This document shows positions 1 through 13,581 of a stretch of DNA of 64,000 nucleotides, one piece after another. Source of the DNA: Episyrphus balteatus (taxonomy: Eukaryota > Arthropoda > Insecta > Diptera > Syrphidae); assembly GCF_945859705.1 (NCBI RefSeq), contig NC_079137.1, positions 58,498,552 through 58,562,551 on the forward strand, read 5' to 3'. Position 1 is the stretch's first letter, and each line of letters opens with the position of its first letter. The translations under genes were made by a program, and so were the position numbers. Below the pieces are notes generated by a model, which worked only from the letters and a program-made list of their open reading frames with translations, was not told the origin of the DNA and did not search any database.

Positions 1-2179
1 TTCCTTGGACTTAGCCAAAACTTGTAAATCCCACCTTTAAGTGATAAGGCCTCCACATCTCCAAATATTTTTTTAATTGAAATTACTATTTTCCAACCAC
101 CTTTCTCTCCTCAATTTAATATAGGTACAAGTTATCAAGTATCGAAATTCCTATTTTCCCCCTGAAACACCTTCTAACACTAAGATTCCCTTAGTACATC
201 TTCGATAACACCCTTGTCATTCCAGATAACAATCCATTTAGGTGTTATATTGATTGTGACATCAATATGAGAGAGAGTCAAGTCAAGGCGCATCAACTCC
301 ATAGGTCAAGTTATTGGAATTCCTCAAATTTCCGTGACATTTTTGAAGAGTTTTGACGTGAAGCTTGGTAACAAAAGGGTTCTTCTGCTTCTTCTTGGCG
401 CATTATTATCTAACAAAATTGAAAGATGGAAAATTCAATCGATAAATATAATTTGATGTTTGAACTTTAAAATTGACAGCAATAAATATTTCATAATTTG
501 TTTACAAAAAGGATAAATTTTCTCTCTCCTTGTTGTTTCTTCTTCCTCTCTTGGTGATGAAGGTTAATGAAGAACATCATTTTTGTGAGCTTGTTTTTGA
601 TGCCTTTTTTCACTTCACCTTTCTTTTTTCATGATATTCATTGAAGAAGAAGAAAATGAAGAAGTTTCTATCCAAACTACAAAAGACCAACAAAATTAAA
701 AAAAGGAGTTTTCATTTTTGTGTAAAGTTTCTCTCTATTCTCTGCATTATACACCCCCACTCTTTTCGTCTCTTTTTGTAAATTAATTTCCCATCAAAGG
801 GAAAATACTTAATAATACTCTCTCTTCGTTCTTAATGAAAATGTTTAATGACGAACCAATGTCACCTGACGACGACTACGACAACGACGAAGGGCAAACC
901 AAACTAAGTCGTTTAATTAAAAATAATTGCGTGTCATTTCTGAATTTGAATTGATGGAAATAAAGAGGTTTTTTTGGTTGTTTTTTTTGGGAGGGGGTAA
1001 AAAAGGAGTTTTGGTTATTCTTAGTCAGTTAGAGAGGGTCGTTGTCCTTTGGGGGGATATACGACGCAGACAGTTATTTCAATAAGAAAACCCTTTTGTC
1101 GAATGGGAGATTTATTTTGCAATTAGCTTAAAATAAATCGATTGTTAGAATTGTTTATCTCTCCTCTGGAGGGCTATTAAGTCTAGGTTAATAGAGAGAT
1201 GAATTTAAATGGGCTTAAGAGTGTTTTTTTTTTGTATAGGAATTTATTTTTGTTGATAGGATTGAAGGAGGGGATATACATCCTTGCAATGGACAGTTTA
1301 ATTAAGCAGTATCTTGAAATTCTTAGAAATGAAGTAGTTTTTGGAATAGGGGTGGTTTTGAAGGTTTTTATATAAAATGTTTTTTTAAGGGCAATTAAAG
1401 GGGCTATCAACTAGTTTATATTTCAATTTAGTTGGTAATGTCACCGCATCATGGGTTAAGTTTGGTGGAAGTGGTTAGTTATCTTTCTAATGTTGTTAAC
1501 CCACCGTGAAGTGATTATGGACTTTATTAAATGGGTCATTTTGCAGTCTGATGGTGAATTTCTAGGTCGCTATTTACAATTTTGTATCCTGTGTCACCTC
1601 TTTTATTTTAATAACATCCTTAGTAATAATCACTACCTACTTTTTCGGATTAAAAGTCCAAGGAGAAGTCACGTCTAAGGCAAGATAATTGGTATGCAAG
1701 GATGTCTGAAAATGAGCAATGACGAATAACAATTGAAAAAAAAACATTTTCGATATTTATTTTCAAAAAAAAAAATATTCGTTTTTATATAAAAAATCTT
1801 TAGAGTCGCCTTTAAAAAAGAAACATTTTGTATGAATAATCAAAAAAATAATAATAAATAAAGTTGACATGGTTTTGTATAGCAATTTATTAACCGACAG
1901 CTTAATCCAAAATTTTTAAAAACAAAAATTAATGTCTGTTTTAAAAAATTAATTTTCAAAAAAAAAAATTTAAGCCACAAAAAATTTATTTTTTGAATTT
2001 TACTTTTTATATTAATTAAAATTAAATAAATACTTTTTTTTGTAAAACTAATAATTACATAGTTCCTTACGACAAATTCAAAAAGAAAAGAAACTTCCTT
2101 GTCTAAAAGTCGTTTTTGAAACATCAAACATTTCCAAATGTAAAATTCCTGTTGCAAATAAAAAAACATTTTGCACTTA
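1..2179. other. A/T-rich non-coding DNA, no gene seen
   Basis: There is no credible coding sequence. Short frames on either strand are low-complexity Phe/Lys/Ile strings. From about 1740 the DNA becomes homopolymer-rich and grades into the dispersed repeat that follows. No element ends, tRNA or splice-bounded frames could be supported. Confidence 0.6.
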
Positions 2180-3330
2180 TTCCTTCGTCGACTTGCAATT
2201 TTTACAGTTTTATCGTTAAATGGCCTAATTTTAATTTTAAATAAATAAAATGTACGACTTTATTTAACAAAATTAGGTAAAATTTAAAATTTGATTTTTT
2301 AAAGAATTAAATAAAGTATTACAATTCTTATATAATATTCTTGTATTATATAATAAAATCTATTTAAAAAAAAAAGAATTAAAAAAAAATTTCAAATCGT
2401 TAGAGCCGTTTAAAAAAATAAATTGCACGACTGGGGTCGCACGTACTTGCTCTTATGGTAAAAGTTACTCTAATGTTAAAGTTCATTGAATAAAATAAGG
2501 GAAAATTTAAAATTTGATATTTTCACGGAATTTCGTTAGTGGTTCAAAAAAAATAAAATCTGTTTTTATAAATAATTAAATGCCGTTTTAAATGATCTTT
2601 TACAAAAAACTAAGTATGCCATTTCATTTCTAGTATAAAAAGGAATTTTTAGAAAAAAATTTTCGAAAATCGTTAGAGCAGTTTTTTTTAAAAATAATTT
2701 TTTATATATAAAAATTTTCTAACATTTTTCAAAAAAAAAGTTTATATGCAATTTTGAATAAATAATTAATTTACACATAAAAACAAAATTTCAAAATTTT
2801 TCACCAACTCGTTTCCAAAAAATTGATTTTTCAAAAAAAAATTTTGAAATATTTTTTAAAAATCCAAAAATGTGTTTTTTGAAAAATTAAATGTTTTTTT
2901 AAATAATGATTGTTTAAACGTTTCTGTATTAAAAATTTGGTCGAAATCTGTTTTTGTCGTTTTTGAGAAATTTTTACGAATCCTAAACTTGGCCTATAGT
3001 ACCTATATCGCAAGTAAAAATATTTTTTATGCATAAAAGTTTTCTAAAATTTAAATAAAAGTTGGTTTGCTATTTTTAAGAAAATAGTATTCAACACATA
3101 AAAACAAACTTTCGATAAAATTCATCAACCGGTTTTCAAAAACTTGATTAAAAAAAAATTGAAACATTTTCAAAAAAAAAAAATCCAATTACATAATGTG
3201 TTTTTTGAATATTTTGTAAAATTTTTATATAACGTTTTCTTTAACGTTTCTGTATAAAAATGTTGGTTCTAATTTTCTATGTCGTTTAGGAGAAATTCAT
3301 AAATCAAAAGAAGAGTTCTATGGCAGGTAT
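2180..3330 (+). repeat. Dispersed A/T-rich repeat, family P, copy 1
   Basis: This region shares a recognisable core with 8220-8700 and 31560-32200. The core is a 'cacgactgggg' or similar block, then 'cgcacgtacttgctcttatgg', followed by text containing 'aaaatttgat' and 'aaatctgttttta' and the phrase 'cgttagagc'. Copies are diverged and the ends are unclear, so class and length are not known. It has no coding capacity. The family was inferred by eye from shared words. Confidence 0.5.
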
Positions 3331-3350
3331 CATTAATACATACAAAATAT

Positions 3351-3602
3351 GAAGGGTACAGGGGGAAAACGGCACATGTTAACTTTTTGTCAAAAATAAA
3401 CTAATGATAAGGTCTTGTAGTATTTACTGAGCACTATCTGATGGCATACTTATTTTTATAAAACAAATTTAAGCCTTGCTGGAGAAAAAAAAATAATTTG
3501 TGTGCTCTTAGTACTAATTTGTATAGAAAACAAAATTTTAACATGTGTTTTTCTCAAAATGAGTTGGAATGGATTTGTGCTGTTTTTCCCCCTGGAACCT
3601 TC
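3351..3602. mobile_element. Short MITE-like element with ~30-bp imperfect inverted ends
   Basis: The left end reads GAAGGGTACAGGGGGAAAAC, then GGCACA. The right end reads TGTGCTGTTTTTCCCCCTG, then GAACCTTC, so the ends are imperfect inverted repeats. A second inverted pair (CACATGTTAA near 3373, TTAACATGTG near 3537) lies inside. TAT flanks both sides (3348-3350 and 3603-3605), a possible target duplication that is short enough to be chance. No coding capacity. Probably a non-autonomous DNA transposon. Confidence 0.5.
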
Positions 3603-5755
3603 TATTATTACAATTTTAATCAAAACCATTAGAGTAGTTTTTGAAACTAGGTAACTTTTCTATTTCAATTATATGAAAGGTAGGTGAGTTAGTTTTGGTC
3701 CTAAAAAAATTTCAATTTTTCCTCTAGGGAGAAATTGAAATTGAAATACACCCATGAAACTGATGTCAAATCAAACCTGGAGGTTTTTGCATATAAACTG
3801 TGAATTTTTTTTTGATAATCGTATGTGTGGTTATGGAGATATTACAGTGTAAAGTTCAAAGGAATAATGTATTTTCCAGGAAAAGCATAAGACCACCTTA
3901 ACTTGATAGAAAGTTTAATTTGCTATGCAAATTTTCTTTGTACCATTTGAGTTAAATAAAAAAAAACTGAAAACCGACCAGTGTTGCCGTTTTCTAAGAA
4001 ATGCACCAATGGACTTAGTAGCATTTTTGGCTAAGGTATACTTTTATGTCAATGAATCATACATTCAGCAATAAAACCTTTTGAATGAATTTGTTCTATT
4101 TTTGCTCTGGAGATCCGGTCTAGACTACTAGTACCTATGTATATGTATGTCGCAACCGGAATCAACCAAAAAAAAAGGATTTTTTTTTATCTCAGATAAG
4201 CTTAATACTAAATAAGTTCCACTTATAATAAAAATATGTAGGTACGTTATCTATCTTCTTAAATTCTTACATACTTTAAGCCTTATTCTGATATACATAT
4301 AGTAGGTTTTCCCTTTTTAATTTAAAGAAAAATTTGTCTCCTATAGTATACAACCACTAAGATAAAATCTTTGTTATCAATTTATTTTATTAAAATATTA
4401 CGTCATGGTAATTCTTCATTTCACAATAATACCAAATCCAAGGATTTTAATAACTTCCCTTAACCTCTTCATACATAAAGTCCTTACTGACCTTAAATTC
4501 TAAGAAAGATATAAAAAAAAGTTAAAGTGTATAAAAATGAAAATCCAAAACAATAACAAAACAAAAAACTTTTAAGGGTACTGTTTGTCCGCACAAATGG
4601 ATTTTCATAACCTTGTTGGGCGATGATGACGACAAGGACGATAAGGAAAGAATGCAAGTGTGCAGGTGGTACATTAACTTCACACTCCCTCCCTCCTGCA
4701 ATGTCTATCTAAGGTTTAAGCACTGTGGCACCATTTAATAATAATCCCAACATAATCCACGCTCTATGTACCTTGGTAAAAAGTACCTATATATTCTCAG
4801 TTTTTTTTTTACTTTTTTTTTCTGAGAAAGAATTCTCACCCATTGTCTGGAATCTACAACAAATCTACTACTATCATCAGCACAAGGATCAAAAAAGGAT
4901 ACAAAAATGCTTTATTGACCATTATAATAAGGATAAGGAACTTTTTTTTTTTTTAAACAACATAAACGTGTGTGCTAGTATGTATATACCTTTTGTTAGA
5001 TAAAAGGCAGGATATTATTATTATCATTGAAGTGCAGACCGCACAGAGGGATAAAATGAAGTCCAGCACGCTATATTCCAGGTAATGTGTTGGTAGATAT
5101 ACATATGTATGTATTTAAAGATATCAAAACGGACGATTGTATGTGAACGGTGTGGCACACATAATAATATAATATCAAACATTTTGATAAACGACTTAGG
5201 CAATTTATCCTTGTTTTAATCCTCTTATGGCCAGTATTTGGCACATTAGGCTAAATGTTATTTACATTCATGAAAAGGTTTTCTCTCGTCTTTACAAAAT
5301 GCTACAATGTCTTTTATCAAGCTGAATAAGAAGAGCATTATGTCCTTCTTCGTGGTATCTATACAGAAGGTATTATTTTTTGTGATTTCGGGAGAATAAA
5401 ATGACTAAAATGGCTAAAATGATGCAAATGGTAACATAAGAAGTTTTTCAGTTTTTTAGAGGATGATGCAGATAGTTTTGATATTATGTATCTTGTAGGC
5501 TGTTAAATAATGTTAAACTATTTTTACTGACCAAAAAAATATATATATTTTAAAGAAAACAGTTTTTCAAAATCATAATGATATAAAGACAAGTGCCGAA
5601 GCCTTCAAAAACATTAAAAAGTAAAAAAAAATCATAATAGAATGAAACCCATTGGAAAAGGAGGCGAATATGATAAAAATGAAAGAAAAAATAAATTACG
5701 GGCGAGTCGAGTTCGGGAAGTGGGTGGGTTGAGTTTTTAATGGTAAAAAATGGTA
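3603..5755. other. Non-coding DNA without recognised features
   Basis: Mixed A/T-rich sequence with some more complex stretches (4600-5350). No long frame, inverted repeat or tandem array was recognised. The frame at 4725-5003 is low complexity and lacks family signatures. Confidence 0.5.
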
Positions 5756-5942
5756 GGGTAGAAGGGGGAGGATTTGCCAGGATTTAGGAAAATTGACTTA
5801 ACGCAAAGTTTTTACGTTTCTTTTAATTTTTTTATATCTGATATTATTATTGACTTTATTATCTTCACTTAAATATTTTTTTCATCTTGATATATTAATT
5901 ATTTCTATTTTTAATAATTTATTCAAAAAAATGAAAAGTGAT

Positions 5943-5977
5943 GTGGCAAAGCCTCCCCAGGTGGGAGGCTTTGCCAC
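5943..5977. repeat. Perfect 15-bp-stem hairpin
   Basis: GTGGCAAAGCCTCCC, a five-base loop, then GGGAGGCTTTGCCAC. It lies inside the TA-flanked element and contains its TGGCAAA box, so it is probably part of that element and not a terminator or RNA gene. Confidence 0.75.
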
Positions 5978-6125
5978 GGGGATGGGGAGGGATTGCCAGT
6001 TACCTAAATATCAAAGTTAATACAAATAAAACCAATAATCATAAACAAAACTTCTTTTTAGCTGAAAATACGAAGAAGGGACTGATTTTAAAAGATTCTG
6101 CCATCCTCTTTTGAGGAAGCTTGCT

Positions 6126-6160
6126 TCTGGCAAATGTACCCCATGGGGTGCATTTGCCAG
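6126..6160. repeat. Hairpin made of two inverted TGGCAAATG boxes
   Basis: CTGGCAAATGTACCCC is followed directly by GGGGTGCATTTGCCAG around an ATG centre, giving a near-perfect inverted repeat with one mismatch. It is the second hairpin in the same element. Confidence 0.7.
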
Positions 6161-6563
6161 AGCAAAACCTACCCAAAAACGAATGGCAAATGCACCCCAC
6201 AAGCTAATCTTTCAAAAATTTACTTATAACTTTTTTATAAGTTAAACAGTAAAAAAATCGCTTCTACACAGCATAGTACACATAATTTTGAAAAGATATT
6301 TGTATCAAAAAGTAATTTAACACGACAAATACCTACAATTTACGACGGTTATGTACCTTCATATTTTGGTTCTCAACATTAAAAAAGTAACACAAGCGTT
6401 TAATTTATTTCGTGTCCAGCCAAAAGCTGTCAAACTTTGTGCAAAGTTTTCAATCATAAATGTGCAACAGAAAATGATTTTTCGGTATTTAATATTCTCT
6501 TGGTTTGGAAAAAAACCTGGACTGGCAAAGGTACCCCACTGGCAAATGCTCCCCCTTCTACCC

Positions 6564-8219
6564 TATATCTCGATTTCCGGCAAAACTACAAATCCTATAG
6601 AAAAAAGTTGTATGGCAAAGTTGTAGGTAATAAAAAGATCTACAACTATTCACAATTTTTTCACATAACCTCAAAATTTATGTGAAAATTTAAAAAAAAC
6701 AGGTTTTTCGTTTTTTATTTTTATCTTTAAAAAAAAAGTCTTTTTCTACGAAATTCGGTGACAACATACCTTATTATGTCTCAAATACACTATAATTTAT
6801 TTGATTTAAAATATTTAATTTTTCACCTTATTTTGACTAAATATAAAAAAAAAACACCCTAATTTTCAATCGAAAATTCACGTGTCAAAATATCAGTTTT
6901 TTTCAAAAAATCGTTAGGCATTTTGTTCTTTGAAATCTCTACTTTCTGATGGTTTAGAAAAAAATTTACATCAGTAGATGCACTAAAGTACATGTTTTCG
7001 GAAAATGCAAAAAATGAAAAAAGCTTGATTCGAAATTTTTTTTTATTTATAATTATTTTAAAATGCTGGCCTATTTATTAAAATTTACACTTTAATTACT
7101 CAAAACCATAATATTTATGAATGCAACATGAAATCCTATTTACAAACACAGTAAACCAAAAAAAATCAATGTTTTGTTTTTGGATTTTTTTATCAATTTC
7201 TATAAAAAATTGCCAAAATTCAACTCGTTTTGAAAAAAAGTCAAAAATAAAAATAAAAGTGTGGTACCGTTTAAAAAAATCCATCAAAAGATAGATCTTG
7301 CTTAAAAAATAACGCTTAACTTATTTGTTTAAAATCGTAAAAGCATTTTGAGGGAAAATAGCATTTCTTCGAAAATGGGCTATGTGCAATTGGCAACCCA
7401 GATGCAAATTGTTTTTGGAAACCTGTGGGGGTTATTGTCATCTCACCTTCAGTCACATGTTTAATCGGATTTTTTTTTATATCACCTTAAAAACCCACAA
7501 TAAACAATTTTTTTTTTTTATAATTTGCACGCACTAAAGGGGTTTTGGGTACCCTTAATATGTATATAAACACAGTACGAGCTTTAGGGAAAGTGGAAAG
7601 GATTTAAAAGGAGATGCCGATGCACATTGGTTTTAAAGTTCTGAACATTAAAATGGGAGGGAAAAACTGAGGCGGGTAATGCATTCCACATTCTCGTAGT
7701 TATAGTGTGAAAATCATTGATATCTTGATTTGCCAAACCCATGCCAAGGTAAGATCCAATTTAGTATTATCTGTTTATCAAAAGTACCTACCGACAAAAC
7801 TGAAATGTTGTCTGTGGTGATTTCTTTTTAGTGTAAGAATTTTCCTTTGAATTTTTTTTTCTCAATAAACCATGTTTTTCTTAAAAAAAATTAATCACTT
7901 TTTTTTCGTTAGTCCACTCTTTTCAAATTACAAATTTCATATTTTAACACTTAAAAAAAAAATTTTATTTTGAAGATGTTGGTAATTTGAAAAAAAAAAT
8001 GTTATAATTATATTGAAAGGCTAGTGAGAAAAAGATGGGCTATCCTATGCTAAGCAAACAAACAAACCACTTCATTAAACTAACGAAACCATCTTACAAA
8101 GGAAAAAAATTCATAATTTGTTCGTTTTCTGAAATGCTAACAATTTTTGAAAAAGTGATGAAATCTTAGTATACTACAATAAATTTTTTTTTTAAATAAA
8201 TTTTTTTTAGTACTACATC
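6564..8219. other. A/T-rich non-coding DNA
   Basis: Long A and T runs, with no supported frame, element boundary or tandem array. Confidence 0.5.
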
Positions 8220-8700
8220 AAATCAAATCCACGACTGTGTCGCACGTTCTCGCTGTTATGGAAAAAGTATAGCCATAGTGTTAGAGATTTTTATGATAAG
8301 ATTAGGTAAAAAATATAATTTGATTTTTTAATTAAGTAATTAAAAAAAAAAAAAACTATGAAATCTGTTTTTAAATATGAGTAATTAAACACGATTTTAA
8401 ATGATTTAAAAAACGATGTATGCCACATGATTTTAAAAAAAGAAAAAAATTTTAGGAAACAAATTAAATAAAAGAAGATTAAATATAAAACCAAACGTAA
8501 AACTTTTTTATATTAAAAAATCTCTAACATTAACAAAAAACTGCGATTTTTAAGAAAATATTAATCAACAACTAAAAACGAAAATTTGCCAAAACAATCA
8601 GCAACATATTAACAAATAAAATTATGTAGTTTTTCAAAATAAATTGAAATGTGAAATAAGAAGAAAGAAAACTGAAAACAAATGAAAATTAATTCATAAT
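8220..8700 (+). repeat. Dispersed A/T-rich repeat, family P, copy 2
   Basis: It shares the 'cacgactgtgtcgcacg' and 'tgctgttatgg'-like core with 2400-2470 and 31585-31640, then a similar A/T-rich body. The boundaries are approximate and there is no coding capacity. Confidence 0.45.
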
Positions 8701-11700
8701 TTTTTTTGTTTATGTCGAATTTATGAATAAAAATTAATAAATATTTGTGACATTTAGTCCAAAATGCGATGGAAAACAGTTGGTTTTAAAAAATGCAATA
8801 ATGTTTTTTTTTTTGTTGAAAATTTTGTAATTTTTGTATCAAAATTTTCCTTGAAATCGACCAAGTCATTTTGCCAAATTTACATAGCCTCAAAAATGTT
8901 ATATGAGAGGTCCAAAAACATATAGAAAGATAGGTCTGGTTCCTGGTACATGACACTTTTTGTATGCCGGTGTATTCAATCCGTTTAAAAAAAAATTACT
9001 TTTCAAAAAAAAAAAAAAAAAAAATACGAAATGGGTCGATGGTCGAGTATTTAAAAATGTTTCAATATTAAAGTTTAACACCACAAGTAATTAACATGTT
9101 TAAAATATCAAATACCTATTCGAAAAGTTTTTTTTAACGTACCACCCTTGATTATATCCCGTCATATCAAATTTGACAGTTTTTAGAGTGGTTTTTTCAA
9201 TTGACGATTAATTTTTTATATTTTCTTAAAAATAAGGTTCAGATTGCTGCACTGGCACAGCTGTACCTTATTGGAGCAACAATTTTTCACTTAAAATTGT
9301 ACAAGTCGATAACACAAAAAACGATTTCATGCAAATTTATTTTAGTTTCGAACAGTGTCAAAAGGAGTAAAAATTGTTAGGGCATATATTTTTCAAGTCA
9401 TTAAATCCATTTGAACGTTAAACATCCATGCCTTGTTTTAAGAATACCCCTTAAATGAGTGATTTTCGAGACATAAAGACATTAGTGTTCCTAAAATTAG
9501 CTTCATATTTATACATTGCCATCAGTTCAATTGACCTAATAAACTCAAAGTTCATTTTCTGCAGAGATGTGTGCCAAACAACCTGCAGCCATCTAAAGAG
9601 TTTATATAGTCCTAGTCCTACAAGAGTCTATACTTTATAATATTGAACCATATATAACAACCTATCTGTCCTCCCCTAATCTCTGCTCATTAGTTGCACA
9701 TTCTCTGACTCTGGTTTAGCTTGACAACAACAAAGTCTGGGATGGAAATCAAATATAGATTTTTCATCTCATACCGCTACACTCCTTCCACCATCCTTTA
9801 TCTCAAAAGTGAAACTGTATTTATTCCTTTCCAAAGATATATTGCACTCATATTTCAAGCTGCAAAGAAGCAAGGTGGAGTACATCACGTTTCGACTTCG
9901 ACATTGCATCACTATGGTAGTCCTCTGCTACACACATCAGGAGCATCCTTGCCAAAGACTAGTAGCATATACTCGAACCTACATATACCTATAGAAGAAT
10001 TAAGGACAACTGCATGCTCGCTCATGCCCATATTTCTCTTTCTATGCTTAACCCGCAAATCTCTATTAAAGGAGATGACATTTTGAGCTGTTGTCCGTAA
10101 TGAGACTGTGACATTTCCTCATTGATTACACCTGGAAATAGAGAAAGAGAGAAAGAAAGAGTGAGAGAGAAGAAGAAAAAATTGATTCAACCAAACGACA
10201 AGCCATCGTCGTCGGTCGTATCCTAAATTCAATTCATACTCTTTCCATGGTAATGTCAGCATCAGCAGTGTCCTTAATGTCACCATAAATAGATTCAAGG
10301 CATCCTTTATTCCGTTTTTTTGAAAATAGCTCTGGAAATTGGCTGCGAGGAGATTTATTAAACGTAATTTGCTGAACCGAGCGAGGTTTGGAAATATCAG
10401 TGTGGTCTAGCTTCTAGATTTTACCTTTTAAGGATGATTAAGGCTCCTTCCACATCCTCCGAAAAAAAAGAGGAAAAAATAGTTATAGATAGCTAATGAC
10501 TTCGCAAAAATGAAGACATGTTTTGTGTATTCCCTAAGGACTATATTCCCTCTCTTTCTCTCTCTCAGTCACTGAAACACTGAAAATTAAATAATAACAA
10601 ACACATGTTTCCGCATCCTTAAATCAGCCATTTGATTAATCGGACTTCCTTCCTTTTAGCTCTCACACGAATCTCATTTATCTTTCCTTCGGTCGTCGTC
10701 GTCGTCGGTCGGTGAGTGTGCAAAACTCTTTCTCACTGATTTCACTTTCACACACTCAATTCAACTCGACTTGGGGCCGAAACTTTCATCACCAAGCCGA
10801 ACCAACGACGACAGAGACATATCGTTGTTTATTTCGAGAGAAACTACATAGAAGAACCCATCAGCAAAAATGGAAAAAGAAGACGAACGAACCTGCTCAT
10901 GCCTCTGATGCTTGTCTTGTCACTAGATGATGCATTCATTAAGGATACAAATAGAGCAGATAGGTTCTTCTATTCTATATAGAGCATCTGGAGCATTTAT
11001 GCAGAAGAGACACGAAGGATTCTCCAAAATGATGGAGTGGTTTTGTAGGGATTTCTGTGGGTAAGTTAGTGATTTTTGGAATTGCTGCTCTGCTGTGTTT
11101 GTGGGTGCTAACTATAATAGTGAATATCCTTATTTACATGTGTGTGTATTTTTGTTTTTTTATTCATTGAAGCAAATTGAAATGAATATAAATGTTTTTG
11201 CACAGAAATGCAGGAAATCCTGACAGCATGGGGGGTCTAATATGAGATTGAAATTTTCCAGGCTCTTTACTTTGCTTTGGTTAAACGCTGGTTGTAACGA
11301 TGTAAGATTCATTCAGGAAGACCAAAAAGACGAATGGTTTCTAAATTGACAATGGCAAGTGGATTTTCAACGTTGTGATATGTTGTGTGGAGTAACAATG
11401 ATGGGTGTCGATTTTCAGATTTTGAAATTTCGAAGTTAAAAGAACTAAGAAGGCCTAAACTTTTCGATGAAGAAATCTGTTTTGAAAATTTTTTTTCTTT
11501 TGGAAAGTTTGAAAGGTTTAATTACAAATGTTTTATGTTTTTGACTCGATCAAATTTATTCTATTTTCAATTTTGGTCCATGAAATTTAGCATCGCAAAT
11601 TAAATGGACATAATAATGTAAGGTTTTCATCACAAAATATCAGACTTTTTGTATAGATTCAGACCAATTAAGTTTACTGAAATATAGCTCTACAAGAAAA

Positions 11701-12009
11701 TAATATGTGTTTTTTCTTATATTTCTTTGATCTTTGTTGTTGTTTGCTGAGTGACATTTTATTCACAACAAAAAACAAAAATACCTAAGAGAAAAAATAT
11801 TACGCATACGCCAGGGTAGCCCACTTTTTTTGATGATATTTAAAAAAAATTTTGTCAATGGTTGTGAAACAAGTACTTTTTGCTCCACAGAAGTTTGGAC
11901 ATGATTGGCAAACCTGGCAAAAAAGTAGTTTTTCTATTTTTCAACTATTTCAAAAAAATCATGTGTGCAATTCACACGTGGTTGAAGTGAAACCTTAAAA
12001 ATCATTTAA
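8701..12009. other. Mixed region; 9450-11300 is more complex and single-copy-looking
   Basis: From about 9450 to 11300 the base composition is less biased and repeats thin out. Microsatellite-like GAGA and (TCG)n runs occur near 10140 and 10690. A frame at 9721-10086 has no ATG start and no recognisable domain. A short splice-bounded segment is discussed in the findings. This may be regulatory or untranslated sequence of a neighbouring gene, but nothing proves it. Confidence 0.4.
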
Positions 12010-12653
12010 AAAAAAAAATCGAAAAAATATAATTTTTTTTTATTACATCACTTTTTTTATATGACAACCTACAATAAATTGTATACCATCTGAAAGCTTA
12101 TTGTTTCAGCTTAAAATATTTATATCGACCATGTCTATACAACATCTACAAAAAGAGCTAGAATTTTTCTAACCCAATTAGTTTTCATAAAAAAAGCAAA
12201 ACAATCAATCTCTTTTCTCTTCTAACGCCATTTAATCCATTTTTTTTTAAGACAACCTATAATAAATTTAATATCATTATTGTTTCACCTTTTATATGAA
12301 GTTTCAATCATATTAAATATGTAGAAATTTTCTACCATGCCTACAAAAAAAGTAAGAATTTTTTAAAGCCAACCATGTTGAAATTTCAAACTGAGATTAC
12401 GGTACTTTCTCTACTGCTGGCTGGTCATCGGCAACAGATCTCCACACGTGTTTTGAGGTATATTCACGTTTTTAAATTAAAGATTATATAACTTGTAGAG
12501 CATATACCGTTATGTGTGATATATTAAATGAAAGGTAATATTATCAGAATGCGTATTAAAGTTAAATAAATTTGTTATGTGCTCTACATCAAAAGATATA
12601 ACGTGTTTAGAAGAAAAAAACATCTTTTCACCGTTATCTCAGAATTTTGAATA
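12010..12653 (+). repeat. Dispersed repeat family R, copy 1, left part
   Basis: It contains the family landmarks: 'acaacctacaataaa', 'gaaagcttattgtttcagct', 'catctacaaaaagagctaga', 'gagattacggtactt' and 'cagatctccaca', in that order. The 'acaacctata...' block occurs twice. The copy is interrupted at 12653 by the element at 12654-14322 and resumes at 14323. Confidence 0.7.
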
Positions 12654-12914
12654 GGGTAAATTAGGGCATTATGGCATACCTAAGCACAAACTCAAATAAC
12701 TTTACTACGGACAACAATTTTTATTTCAATCATTTTTTGTTATTAAATTTCATAAAAACGTAACATAAATAAATTATTTAAGAATAAATATTCAAGCTTT
12801 TTAACAAAAAATAAATTAAATTAAAAATAGTCCAAAAAAAAACCATATTGCCCTATGTACGGGCAATATGGCGAACCCCATTTACTTCGGAGCCCTTTAC
12901 TTTTTTAAGGGATC

Positions 12915-13110
12915 GGGTCAAAATTCTGGCTTCAAAATTCTGCTTTTCAAAATTCTGCTTTTTCAGCGAAAATTCTGTTTTTCAAAATTCTTCTTTTTTT
13001 CTATTCTGTTTTTCAAAATTCTGCTTTTTAAAATTTTGCTTTTCAAAATTCTGCCAGCATTATATTTGAACAAAAAAAATTCTGCTAATTCTGTTTTTTT
13101 TTTTTTTTAT
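12915..13110 (+). repeat. Tandem ~15-bp repeat (TTCTGCTTTTCAAAA), left arm of an inverted pair
   Basis: Units of TTCTG(C/T)TTTTCAAAA repeat about ten times with small changes. The same unit appears inverted at 13574-13735. It creates a Phe/Cys/Ser/Lys-rich open frame at 12848-13069, which is an artefact of the repeat and not a gene. Confidence 0.8.
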
Positions 13111-13487
13111 AGCATATGCGCTGGCTAAAGAAAAATACACCTCATCAATTTAATTCAACATTGGTACTTTCCTAAATTTTTTTATTAAGTGTCGCAAATA
13201 TTTTTTGAAATGCATATACTGACTTTCTTTCAAATAAAATATGTATACTAATTGGAACCGATGTTGTATATTCCTTTTCTTATTCAAATTTTTGAATATT
13301 CATCTTTATTTGATAAATTAATAAATTTTTAGTTATCTTCGGAAATGTTTAATATTAAAAACCTTTTCTTAATATTTTCAAATTTATTCATTTATAAAAC
13401 AAAAATTAATTCGCATTTAAAAAATGACAAATTATGTGTGTAAGTAATCAAATAAGCAGATAATTTTTCAAAAAGATGATTTTACAG

Positions 13488-13581
13488 AATTCTGCAAAAA
13501 ATTAAAAAAGGGTTTGGAAAATGTTTAAAAGCGCGCGCTTTTTAACATTTTCCAAACCCTTTTTTAATTTTTTGCAGAATT
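13488..13581. repeat. 94-bp near-perfect palindrome centred on GCGCGCGC
   Basis: The left arm 13488-13530 and right arm 13539-13581 are reverse complements with one mismatch visible, around a GCGCGCGC core at 13531-13538. With essentially no loop it could extrude as a cruciform. It sits beside the right inverted array, inside the 12654-14322 element. Confidence 0.85.

Larger units (their letters stand above)
5756..6563. mobile_element. TA-flanked non-autonomous DNA element with repeated CTGGCAAATG boxes
   Basis: The ends are inverted. The left starts GGGTAGAAGGGGGAGGATTT and continues GCCAG; the right reads CTGGCAAATG, then CTCCCCCTTCTACCC. TA lies on both sides (5754-5755 and 6564-6565). 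The box TGGCAAA(T/G) followed by CCCC recurs at least nine times in both orientations (near 5775, 5944, 5970, 5992, 6127, 6151, 6182, 6523 and 6538), forming hairpins. No transposase frame remains. A two-base TA duplication fits Tc1/mariner-type insertion but is not decisive. Confidence 0.65.

Noticed and set aside
5943..5977. Hairpin considered as a transcription terminator or small RNA
   Set aside because: It contains the element's own repeated box, has no U-tract or gene upstream, and fits the phrase-repeat structure of the transposon.
9721..10086. 121-codon plus-strand frame
   Set aside because: Begins at TTG and shows no known motif; composition in this stretch makes chance frames of this size plausible.
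12848..13128. Phe/Cys/Ser/Lys-repeat frames
   Set aside because: Generated by the TTCTGCTTTTCAAAA array inside a transposon.
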